NCBI RefSeq assembly: GCF_932294415.1
Contig: NC_065535.1
Location: forward strand, 92,272,862 to 92,336,861
Source: Quercus robur
Taxonomy: Eukaryota > Streptophyta > Magnoliopsida > Fagales > Fagaceae
DNA: 64,000 bases
Direction of reading: 5' to 3'
The position numbers and the translations under genes were made by a program. Below, in pieces: positions 29,501-39,600 of the stretch (position 1 is its first letter; each line of letters opens with the position of its first letter). The notes beneath the pieces are model-generated. The model was not told where the DNA came from, ran no database searches, and saw only the letters and a program-made list of their open reading frames with translations.

Positions 29501-30793
29501 TTACATGTTTATTTGGAAGGTAACTCAGGCTTTTATTTTATCAAAGATTCAGACACTTCTATTTGTTCTTGTGGAGAAGGCCCTTTGTATGCTTGACTAC
29601 AGAAATAGAATAATCCTAATTTTATGTACGTTTGCTATACACTAAGAAATTTTGTCAAACATAATTTTGGGGTACTAGCATTTTCTCTCAAGACCTCATT
29701 TTTCAATCATGAATTCAACAGGCATAGGGCTGGCAAAAGGTGAAAATTATTGAAACCTGGTCGCTACTTGCTATATCCATAAGACTAAATGCTACCCAAA
29801 CTTTATAGTGATTAACTGAACCTAATTTACAAAATTTTGATATTTTATTTTTACATATCATTGTAAGACATTTTGCTTGAAGTAAATCTGATGTTGACTA
29901 TTGGTGCACTTGGTCCATTATTGAGTGGGCATGTGTCCATCCAAATTTGACTTTGCTCAGACCTGCTGGAACTTGGACACATTGCCAACTTTATACAGTC
30001 GACAGTTTTGGTTTCATGTGTTTAGTTATCTGTTGGAAATTGTTCCAAGTTTCTATTTGGACTTGATTATGTGTTTGACTTTCCTTGGTGCGGAAGAAAT
30101 GTTGACTTGGTTACTTTTTTGGGGTTGTTTCTTTGTGTGGAAGGAAAGTCTATTTCTTGTCAAAGAACTAATTGGAATTTCTTATCCAACGAGGAATAGA
30201 ATTTGTCAACATAGTAAACGATTTAATGGCCATGGGCCTAGGGTCCTTGTATATCAGAAGAAGAGAAAACTCTTAAGAGGAGGTCTCTTAGGAGAAGAGA
30301 AGACTCTTACAAGAGAAGTTTCTCTTGATAGAGGAGAAAATTCTAGAAGAAGAGTAATTTGATAATTCTTTTGAGGTTGAAAGAATAACCATGAGTGATC
30401 TATGAAACAGAGCTTGAGTGTAATCAATTTGATCCCTCTCTGTGGAGATAGATTGCATGTCAAACCACGTAAATTCCTGTGTTCTTTGTGTGTATACTTG
30501 CTGTTTTATTTTTGTCTTTACTGTTATTTGTTCAAATCCTTTAGTGCTATTCAACAAGATGTGGTATTAGAGCTTCCATTATCACACGTGGTATCACAGC
30601 CTATGGGGATAGTGCCATAGTGGTACAAGAGCTTCCGACATTGCACAACATAATCACTTAGAATTTACCTTAGAAATGATTCAATTTCTCTTTGTTACAT
30701 ATTCAAACTTTACATTTTGATACTTGTCTGATAGCTATTTTCTACTTGCAGCTCTTCTATGTTGAGTACTTACTGATACCGCTTGTGAGGTGA
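23503..30793 (+). CDS. VTE2: homogentisate phytyltransferase, 13 exons, exon 7 frameshift
   Basis: HPT joins phytyl diphosphate to homogentisate, the committed step of tocopherol synthesis in the plastid membrane. Exons: 23503-23557, 24089-24136, 25763-26034, 26172-26255, 26336-26410, 26639-26722, 27121-27211, 27523-27624, 27875-27970, 28143-28214, 28314-28409, 29415-29519, 30752-30793. All introns are GT-AG. Residues 1 to about 100 look like a transit peptide. The UbiA core follows, with first Mg/diphosphate motif NQLSDIDID (about 169-177), second motif [10 protein letters not shown] (about 302-311) and many membrane segments; it ends IPLVR-stop. Length about 406 aa fits the family. Exon 7 is 91 rather than 90 nt. 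The T run at 27180-27186 has one base too many, shifting the frame to a stop in exon 9. It is either a sequence error or a real lesion. Exon 2 limits are the least certain. Confidence 0.92.
24776..25095 (-). mobile_element. 3' end of a LINE (RTE-like), antisense in HPT intron 2
   Basis: On the minus strand the sequence encodes broken pieces of the C-terminal tail of a plant LINE reverse-transcriptase protein. These are an LRWFDHM segment (about 25060-25085; family LRWFGHV), then RIHVAGPD and NPKFWD near 24800-24880. The plus strand shows the widespread word aaccaagccttagtcccaaa. Frames are interrupted and only the 3' end is present. It sits inside HPT intron 2 opposite to the gene. Confidence 0.6.
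27018..27066 (-). mobile_element. LINE-tail micro-insertion in HPT intron 6
   Basis: ACTCATATGCTTTTTC (27018-27033) and ACTCTATGCTTTTTC (27052-27066) flank an 18-base insert. On the minus strand the insert reads tttacttatcaaaaaaat. The ACTTATCAAAA end equals the 3' terminus of the LINE at 61222-61235. It lies about 55 bp before the exon 7 acceptor. Confidence 0.65.
30031..30650. mobile_element. solo LTR in HPT intron 12
   Basis: The element starts TGTTGGAAATTG and ends TTGCACAACA. TTATC precedes it (30026-30030) and TAATC follows (30651-30655), a 5-bp target duplication with one change. The second copy at 34443-35044 has the same site with an exact TTATC duplication. No internal retrotransposon region is present. 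The 145-codon frame through this region is not a gene. Confidence 0.75.
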
Positions 30794-31589
30794 GGATGTG
30801 GAACAGAGTTGAGAAAGGTTTAATTGAAGTGATTTGTGCTTTCAAACTTTTATTGCGGATGTATATTCCTTGGACTCAAATCTGTTTTAGTGGATATCAT
30901 GTTCAAGAATTTGTCAAATGCATTTGTAAAAAAAGTTCATTACCATTCTGTGATCGCATTATCTGTTCATTTTGTTAAACTGGTGTGGTAGTTTGAGGCT
31001 ACCCTTAACAGGCTGCCCTTAACAAAATGCAAGCAAGCATTGTACATAACTTTTGCCGCATCAGGGTAACTTCCATGGTGGCAACAGTTAGGTGGGGATC
31101 CCACTATATTACAAGATTATTTCGTTTTAGAAAAATTCATCTAGAATAGCTAAATTTTAAAAAGGGTTGGCCTTAAATTCTATGAAAATCTAGACAACAT
31201 TTATTTTCACTATGAGTGATACAGAATCTTTCTGATATGGGGCAATGCTTAGACACCTAGTTTACTTGATACGGTGAACTGATTGTCTCCTGTTCCAAAA
31301 TACTTCTCTTTGCAGTCAAGAAAGATAGAAGCCGAGACCTCTTACTTAGGAGGCTTTTATTTTATGAATAACCATAATAAAGGTTTTTTAGTTTATAGAA
31401 TTTTGCAGGAGAGAATCACAAGAAATTTTCAGATAAAGCTAGGCATGAAAGTGTTTTAATTAATAACTTTATGCCTTGTGTAAGGCCTCAGTTCCCTGCA
31501 TGGTCTATCAAAGCAAAAAGTTCCCTTCATGTTCTCAATCCCCGCAAAAAATTGGTGGCTTAGAGATGGGGGGTATTTTAGAGGATATT

Positions 31590-31669
31590 CTGTATAGTTC
31601 TTCTTCTTCCCTTTTTTTTTTTTTTTTTTTTTTTTTTTGGACAACAGAAAATCTCTGTATAGTTCCTTC
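31590..31669 (-). mobile_element. poly(A) micro-insertion with proven empty site
   Basis: CTGTATAGTTCTTCT (31590-31604) is repeated as CTGTATAGTTCCTTCT (31654-31669). Between them are 27 T and ggacaacagaaaatct; on the minus strand this is a short 3' end plus poly(A). The duplicated locus at about 35587 reads ctgtatagtcccctttgtcc with one copy of the target and no insert. Confidence 0.8.
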
Positions 31670-32847
31670 TGTCCATTAGTTGGTACTTGCCTTTGATTTA
31701 GTCTCTTTCCCAGCTTGAGAGAAATTTATTTTTTATTTTTTTTTTAAAGCATTATTTATCCCAAGAAAGGTAGATCTTTAGAGTGTCCCAACTGGCAACC
31801 AATCCTGTTGGAGACAAGCTGAAAGGGTAGAAGGAAATACAGGGGATCCAAGCTTCTTTTGAATAGAGAAGGTGCATGTCCATGACTGGGTTGTTTCAAC
31901 CGAGCTTTTTCTTCCTTTTTAATTTTTTTGTGGATATTCACAAATTTAACAAGAAACTTTCACTAGTAGATATTGCCACAGATTTTCAAGAAATAAATTC
32001 CATTAATTGTATGTGCATGCATGCAAGCCAAATACATATTATACATGGATTGATAGGCATCATCACACCTAGAAGCAATCCCATTATCTATTATTGATCT
32101 AGAAGCTCCAGGAAAGTCTCCTTAACATACCATCCATTCTCTAACTTCAAACTATTTGGATGGTTGAAATGATAGCCTCCCCTTAATAAAATGTGAATGT
32201 CTTTGTATTTAATAAATCAATTTTTTTTTTTTCAAAAAGGAAAAATTAGAAATGGGGATCATGAGAATGGCACATATAAACTAAACAAACAAAAATATAT
32301 ATTTCAGCTTTCAGGATGTTTCCTATTGGATATTACATAGCATCTTCTAGTTTTTCCAACTCTTCCTTCATAGCATCTTCAAGCTTTGAGATTTCACTTT
32401 GTTAGTATCTTAGAATTAACAAACAGGTGGCAGAGTTGGCCAATAGAGAGGCTGAGGTGAAGGATATTCATCAGTCTACAAATGTTTGGGTTTGAAAGGT
32501 GGATGGATGTCCCGGCAGAGCCTTGTTTCCTAGCAATCCTTGCCCCTAAGTTCTTTATGAAGATTAGCTTGGATAACAGGCAGAGCACTTTGAATCTTGT
32601 ACTCTTTTCTTGTGCTGTTTTGGTTCCTTCGTTTCAATGTACGAAAAAAGAATCGCAAGACAGCTTTTTATGTTGGTGTTTTAAAAGTAGTGGAAATCGT
32701 GTTCTGTAGTATCATTTGAGCCATTCATTATAAAATGAAGAGTCAAGATTAAAAGAAATTCATGTGATAGAGTACCTTAAGAACTTTAGAGAATCTTAAT
32801 CTTTGTTAGTCACCATTAGGTTAATCTATGTCGGTGTGTCGTATTTT

Positions 32848-33030
32848 CCTCTTTTCAAAAGCGTGAAAAGTGGGGCATGATTAAACATTAAAGTAAAAAA
32901 TAACATAGAAAGTGAATCATGGTTAAATACTATAAGGTCCCTCTTTTCAAAAGCGTGAAAAGTGGGGCATGGTTAAACATTAAAGTAAAAAATAACATAA
33001 AAAATGAATCATGGTTAAATACTATAAGGT
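32848..33030. repeat. tandem duplication, 92-bp unit
   Basis: Units start at 32848 and 32940 with cctcttttcaaaagcgtgaa and end actataaggtc. They differ at only a few bases, indicating a recent duplication in the HPT/fibrillin intergenic DNA. Confidence 0.85.
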
Positions 33031-33242
33031 CAAGAGTGAACGTAGAAAGCCGAAAGAATTTTCAGCAAAAGTTACTGCATGCATTATTGATCATATATTT
33101 CTTCCATAACAATCATGCAGTCCAGTTCGCACTATAATTTGAAGAAAGCAAAGCAATATCAAACAAAACTTCAAGGTAGGAGTTATGTCCTCCTGTACTC
33201 TTTCCAATGAACGTGGAAAGTGGGATAGGCTTGAAGACCAAT

Positions 33243-33430
33243 GCAGCAGGTGGCCTATTGGTTAGGGCTTTGGCTAACAAGACCTTGCTTACTAAATGTC
33301 CTGGATTTAAGTCACCCCTTTCCTGCTAATGAGCACGTTGGTGTCAAGCTCCCTTTCGGCTGCCTTGGACATGCACGAATTGCCCCATTCTCAACGCATT
33401 TTCTTTTTACCCAAAAAAAAAATAAAATCT
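33243..33430 (+). mobile_element. tRNA-derived SINE
   Basis: An A-box-like stretch (tggcctattggttagggc, about 33251) and a B-box-like stretch (tggatttaagtcacccc, about 33302) are spaced as in a tRNA gene. A body with acgttggtgtcaagctccct and ttggacatgcacgaattgcc follows, and the element ends in an A-rich tail at 33412-33427. This is the layout of a plant SINE transcribed by RNA polymerase III. The B box is decayed and I cannot fix a TSD, so it is an old copy. Confidence 0.75.
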
Positions 33431-34095
33431 TCGTTTAAGATACTGAGCAAATAACCACTTAACTTTAAATTATTTATGTTGCAACTTTTTTATCATAAAA
33501 TGTATAAATAATAAAATTCAGAAATAATTATATGATAAAATTAAAGAAATGATATTGTTTTCTTTAAAGCTTTAGACGCACAAATGGTTACTATATGGTT
33601 TAAAATTGCAATAATTTAATAATTTTATGTGCCTATCAAAAACTGATATAAATTTTACTTGAGTCTTATTGAATTATTAAAATTTTTTATTGAAAATTAT
33701 AAGTGGAATTTTGACTATGAAAAAAAAAAAAATACAATACAACTTATTCAAATATTATAAAATCTAGCAAATAAATACAATATAATATTTATAAATATAC
33801 TATATTTTTATGGGTTTTCACAAGTGGTATTTTATTATACAAATTCGCCTTTAAGTAATATATATAAAGATTATAATGAATGTGTCGTTCTTGTCCATAT
33901 GCTCGTATAAATCTACATATGTTTGTGAGAAAATGCATGACTAATAGTTATAAATTTCGCCGTTGTGAACTTAAGTCCTGGCTTCTCTACTTGTTCTGGG
34001 GAACGTGTCTCATATATGGACAGAAAATGAAATAGTTTGATGATACTCCTTTTATCTGAACCTAATTAATTAATTATTTATTTATTTTTTCATTT
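33431..34095. other. intergenic, no gene seen
   Basis: Very AT-rich sequence with an A run near 33720. No coding region or recognisable element. Confidence 0.5.
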
Positions 34096-34261
34096 TTTCA
34101 TATCATTGTAAGACATTTTGCTTAAAGTAAATCTGATATGGACTATTAGTGCACGTGGTCCATTATTGAGTGGGTGTGTGTCCATCCAAATTTGACCTTG
34201 CTCTTGCTCAGACCTGCTAGAACTAGGACACATCGCCAACTTTACCTGGTCGACAATCTTG

Positions 34262-34414
34262 CTAGGATGCATGGACACGAAGACGGGTACGGGTACAATA
34301 TGGCGACTCGAGTAATTTTTGATAAATTATAACATGATATGGTAGATAGGATATTGTTATGACACAGATATAATACATGTACAACATCCCAAATGAAGTA
34401 TCTATACTTTCTAG
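34262..34414. mobile_element. hAT-type MITE, second family member
   Basis: Same family as 3299-3447 (shared ggatgcatgg, aattataacatgata, caaatgaagt words). Ends are CTAGGATGCA and ...CTTTCTAG. It is flanked by CAATCTTG (34254-34261) and TAGTCTTG (34415-34422), an 8-bp duplication with two changes. The duplicated locus near 29998 lacks the element and has a single target (cagttttg). Confidence 0.8.
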
Positions 34415-34442
34415 TAGTCTTGATTACATGTATTTAGTTATC

Positions 34443-35044
34443 TGTTGGAAATTGTTTCAAGTTTCTATTTGGATTTGATTGCCTATTTGGCTTTCCTTGG
34501 TGTGGAAGAAATGTTGACTTGGTTACTCTTTTTTTTGGGGGGGGGGGGGGGGGGGGGGGGGGGAGGGGGGGTTCTTTGTGTGGAATGAAAGTCTATTTCT
34601 TGTTAAAGAACTAATTGGAGTTTCTTATCCAACAAGGAATTGGATTTGTCAACACAATAAAGGGTTTAATGGCCATGGGCCCATGGTCTTCGTATATGGG
34701 AAGAAGAGAAAACTCTTAAGAAGAGGTCTCTTAGGAAAAGAGAAGACTCTTACAAGAGGAGTTTCTCTTGATAAAGAGAAAATTCTAGAAGAAGAGTAAT
34801 TTGATAATTCTTTTGAGGTTGAAAGGATAACCATGAGTGACCTATGAAACAGAGCTTTAGTGTAATCAATTTGATCTTTCTTCGTGGAGATAGATTGTTT
34901 GTCAAACCATGTAAATTCCTGTGTTCTTTGTGTGTATGGTTGTTGATTTATTTTTGTCTTTTTACTGTTATTTGTTCAAATCTTTTAGTGCTATTCAACA
35001 AAAAGTAGTATTAGTGGTACAAGAGCTTCCAACATTGTACAACA
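34443..35044. mobile_element. solo LTR, duplicated copy
   Basis: Starts TGTTGGAAATTG and ends TGTACAACA, with exact TTATC at 34438-34442 and 35045-35049. It is the paralogue of the solo LTR at 30031-30650. It carries a run of 27 G, one A and 7 G at 34537-34571 where the other copy has a short T/G tract. Confidence 0.8.
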
Positions 35045-35146
35045 TTATCACTAAAGGATTTACCTTAGAGTGATTCAATTTCTCTTTGTTACATATTCAA
35101 ACTTTACATTTTGACTACTTGTCTGATATCTATTTTCTTCTTGCAG

Positions 35147-35188
35147 CTCTTCTATGTTGAGTACTTACCGATAGCGCTTGTGGGGCGA
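35147..35188 (+). pseudogene. duplicated HPT terminal exon, stop lost
   Basis: A copy of HPT exon 13 with its acceptor cag at 35144-35146. It reads LFYVEYLPIALVG and then CGA where the gene has TGA, so the frame runs on RGCGTESRKG to a stop just downstream. It has no other HPT exons beside it. It could act as an alternative last exon of HPT by long-range splicing, but a relic is more likely. Confidence 0.75.
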
Positions 35189-36150
35189 GGATGCGGAACA
35201 GAGTCGAGAAAGGGTTAATTGAAATAATTTGTGCTTTCAAACTTTTATGGTTATATATTCCTAAGACTCAAATCTGTTTTAGTGGATTAAAAAGGGTTGG
35301 CCTTAAAATTCTATGAAAATCTAGACAACATTTATTTTCACTATGCGTGATATAGAATCTTTCTGACATGGGTCAATGCATAGAAACACAACAAAATTTT
35401 CTGAGTAAAAGGTGTTTTAATTATTAACATTACGCTTTGTATAAGGCCTCAGATCCCTTCATGTTCTCATTTCTCAATACCACCCAAAAATTGGTGGATT
35501 ATGGGTGATGGAGACTGAGTTATATAACTCAGTTTCCACCCAATCCAAACAACCTCTTAGAGATTGGGGGTATTTTTAGAGGATATTCTGTATAGTCCCC
35601 TTTGTCCATTAGTTGGCGCAGACAAGCCTTTGATTTAGTGTCTCCCAATTTGAGAGATTTTTTATTTATTTTTTTTAAAGCATTATTTGTTCCACTCCCA
35701 AGAAAGGTCTTAATAAAGCTAATGATATTTTGGGAAGAATAATAATTCTTCTGAATAAACCAAATCTGGAGACCTCACATTTTCTATAGATGTCATCAAA
35801 TTCCTAATAAAATCAAACGTACATAGTTACATTCCTAGAATTTGGATAATTTATGTTTTGTTTGTTTTAATTGAAAACCTTATGTAAAAATAGTTTTCCT
35901 CATTTTCTTATCTTTTGAGTATCCAAATTCATCTTGATGATCAAACTTAAGTATCAAAATAAAAACAACTCCAAACTCTAAGTCAAAAGTAATTTAGTCA
36001 ATTGTAAGTGGTTGATGTAATGGTTCCCAAGACTTTATAAGATACACTATATCTTTGGTTCAAAACTCTTAACCATCATCTTGGGGTAACCCCAAGGGAT
36101 TTTCATTCCCAATTCGCTTATGGACCAAAACTATTTCCACTTCCAATTTT

Positions 36151-36261
36151 ACAATTTGTTGACTTGTGTGATTGTGAGTAACCAAAGTAAAGTAGTAGGT
36201 CACACAAGACAGAAAATGATAAATTGTTGACAACTCACGGTCGCACAAGTCAACAAATTGT
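36151..36261. repeat. inverted repeat upstream of fibrillin copy 1
   Basis: acaatttgttgacttgtgtg...gtgagt (36151-36179) pairs with 36233-36261, its reverse complement with about three mismatches over 29 bp. The loop is about 53 bp. It lies about 360 bp upstream of the first fibrillin ATG. It may be a small foldback MITE or a regulatory hairpin. Confidence 0.65.
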
Positions 36262-36625
36262 GAAATTGAGTGTGTAATTGGTTGTATCTCTAGAATTATT
36301 CATTCAAGAGAGATTACACAACCAAAAAATAATCACATGCTAGAAGAACTCCTTAGAAAAAAAAAGAAAAAGAAAAAAAAAAAGTGTTACGTAGTTCAAA
36401 ATTAAATTAGAAAAAAGAAAAACCATAGTATGATGACTGGCAAGTGGCAACCATTGATTCCATGGATGTGTAAATTCAACTGCTTCTCATTTCTCAACCG
36501 ACACAACCAACTTCTAAAAGCCAATCCAATTTCTGAACCGACTTCTAAAAGCCAATCCATATTATCATTAAACAATAACACATGCACAGCCACTCTCAAC
36601 TCTATGCACTGTAAAGACCATATCC

Positions 36626-39600
36626 ATGGCCTTATCTTTTCATTCTCATTCAATATTCCTCACCACCACTCAGTCCCAAACCTCTTCAAATCCCAACTTC
36701 CGCTCCTTTCATCATCAACATGCTCCTACTACTACCTTTCACTACTTCCCAGCTTCCAAACCGACCACCCACAAGCTCTCAGCCCCCACTAACACTGAGA
36801 AATGGAGAGCCAAAGTTTCATTCTTTCCTGCTTTCTTGAACAAACGCAAAGATACTAAGACCCTCAAGGAGGAGCTTCTTGAGGCCATTGCCCCTCTTGA
36901 TCGAGGTGCAGATGCCACTGCCGAAGACCAGCAAGTGGTTGATCAGGTTTGCTTTGTTATGCTCTAATTCTCTCTCAAAATTCAATCTTTATGATGACCC
37001 AGATAATGGTTCTACCTTGTTTGAGATTATATGTGCACAGCTAACTTAGAGTTTGTGGGTTGCTAACATTTGTGCTATTTCAATTTCATATCTGTGAATA
37101 TATGTGTAATTTAGTGTACAAGATTTTGAAGTCTGGAAATCAAAGCATATGTCACTTTCATGCCTGCCTGGTATGATATCCTAAAGCATTTATGTAGTTT
37201 GATGGATTTACTTATAGAAAATGGGTGGCAACTTAAGATTATAGTTAAAACAAGGAAAAAACTTTAGATGTAGTTCCTTAGGTACTATACTTTAAGTTCC
37301 CTAATTGAATTTAATCACATGGGTGTGTTGCTATGATCAATACAATAAAAACAATATTATCTTTTTCAAGGACGATTAAAACAATATTAGTAGATGGACC
37401 AACCTAGGGTTGTTATTCTAAATAATGTTCTTTAGCGATAGAATTACAGTAGGAAAATGCACAAACTTTCATTGGTGTATTTTATAAGCTATGAATATAT
37501 TATGATTAGTCTTTAATCCCAAAACATATGGGCTAACTTTTTTATTTTATTTTTTATTATCAGTAAATGGATTAACCTTAATTACTGATGTCTATGCAGT
37601 ATCTGCATTATTTTGTTTGATTCTTTGAAATTATTTTTAAATAGATTGCACGGAATCTTGAAAAAGTTAGCCCAATAAAGGAAACACTCAAATCTAATTT
37701 ACTCAACGGCAAATGGGAGCTTATATACACTACTTCAAGCTCGATTTTGCAAACCCAGGTAAACTTTATTTTCTATCTCCATAGCTATTATGTGTCTTCC
37801 TTGAGGCATCAACAGTCTTTTATAAAAAATTTCCATAATTGTGATGTCAAGCATATGTGTAGTACTTTTAATGTAAGGCGGCAACTTATCAACATACATT
37901 CATTTCATAGTTGGCTTGCTTAATCATAAAACTCCTTGTTATTACATGAGGTGATTAAAACTGCCTTTCTTAAATGAGGGGACAAATTGGTTAGATAAAG
38001 TTATTCAAATAGAAAATCACCCAAAATTTGGCTTAAAGACTTTCCCTTTGTAGTGCATTTTTGTTTGCTTAATCAAGCATGATTTACCAAAGATTTTTCT
38101 ACAATCCCTACAGAACTAAACTAATCATCTTAATCTTAAAAAACCTGTCATGACATATGAAGCGCTACAGATCAGACGTTACTTATACTACCATAATCAA
38201 AAATACTTTTCTTGGAACTCTTGCCTTTGAGAGTGTTAAAACCCACCTGTAGTATAGAAGAAAAAAGAAAAGTACTCTAAAAATGCCTCCTCATTTAAGG
38301 CTTTGTAACTAGCAATTTAAGTACCAGTCTCAGTATTAGTTTGACTGACTTACAGGGAGATTTTCTTGAGAAAACTTTTTAAAACCAAAAGCTGTCTTCC
38401 CTACATCCCTCACTTCCCACAGATGCAACCAAACTTTCAAGCTCTTTCTTATATGAATAATCTCAAAATGTGATATAGTTTAGTTTTGTAATAATTTCTT
38501 GGTGTGTGAATTAAAAAGAAAACAAAAAGTTCCAAGCACAAACGAATGCATTCAAATTCACAAAAAAAGAACAAGAACAAGAAACAAAAGCCAAACTGAT
38601 TGGGTTTGTTTTGTCTTAACTCTTAACTGTTCTATATGGGGGGCTTAGTTAAATCTAGTTCTGCATTCCTAATCATTTCTTGGTCCTATTATATGTTTTG
38701 AGTTGATAGAAAATCACTATGCTTGCTCTTTTATTTATTTATATGCTCTGTTTTCTTTTGAGATAAAAAGACAGAATTTAAAATTGGAAATCTTCACTTT
38801 TACATTTTGGTCCTGCAAATTGCAATCACTTGAAAAATCAATGTCATGACAGAGACCCAAATTTCTGAGATCACGTGCAAACTACCAAGCAATTAGTTTG
38901 GATACACTTAGGGCCCAGAATATGGAGTCTTGGCCATTCTTCAACCAGGTATATTCAACTTGTTTTGTAATTGCATTTAACTTCCGATTTCTTTGCCCTC
39001 CATTTGTGTGTGGACCATGATAATTACTAGAAGCATAAAAAATGTGTTTTATAATTCTCAGTTGCTCTGACTAAAATCTTTTTGCTGACCTTATACCCTG
39101 TAAACTATGATCCTTCTTCTTATATTAAGAAATCACTAGCATAAGGCAAGAGAATTTACGACCAGTGAGATATCAAATGCAAAGCCTTGCATAATATTTG
39201 ATGATTGATTACCTAGATCTAAGATTAAATATGTGATACTGACCCTCTTTATTTCACATGGATTCTTCCATCCTTTTGCTGAAGTTCTTTTTCTATTATT
39301 ATTGCTTCTTTTCTCTAACATATGTTGTTACATACCTAAAGATACTATAGTTAATAATGGAATGAGAAGGTGAAAATGTTAATGTTATCTGTATTTAGAG
39401 GCTTTAAAGTTTCTCCTAATTGATTGCTCTTGGCACGAATAGCAGGCTATTGTTGTCATAATGGTTTAGTTAGTCTCATACTTGATGGTTTTGCGTGAAC
39501 TTTGACCTAACTATCATTTGCAGTGTGTCAGTTGCATGTTTTGCTGATTTGGCTTCTAGAAGTTCCCAGTGCCATGCTTAGACTTTGTTTTTTTTTTTTT

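Larger units (their letters stand above)
29851..31771 (+). repeat. segmental duplication, upstream copy
   Basis: This block runs from catatcattgtaagacattt through HPT intron 12, exon 13 and about 1 kb of 3' flank. It recurs at 34096-35707, diverged by scattered substitutions and indels. The upstream copy has the functional terminal exon with TGA. The downstream copy has lost that stop and has a deletion in the 3' flank. Confidence 0.85.
34096..35707 (+). repeat. segmental duplication, downstream copy
   Basis: Second copy of the 29851-31771 block. Differences include the hAT MITE at 34262-34414, the poly(G) tract at 34537-34571, the absence of the poly(T) insertion and a deletion of several hundred bases after the pseudo-exon. 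Confidence 0.85.

Noticed and set aside
29925..30362. 145-codon frame in HPT intron 12
   Set aside because: It lies across the solo LTR and its flank; the duplicated copy breaks the frame and no known domain is seen.
33243..33318. tRNA gene
   Set aside because: A and B boxes are tRNA-like, but the sequence does not fold as a full cloverleaf by eye and continues into a SINE body with an A tail.
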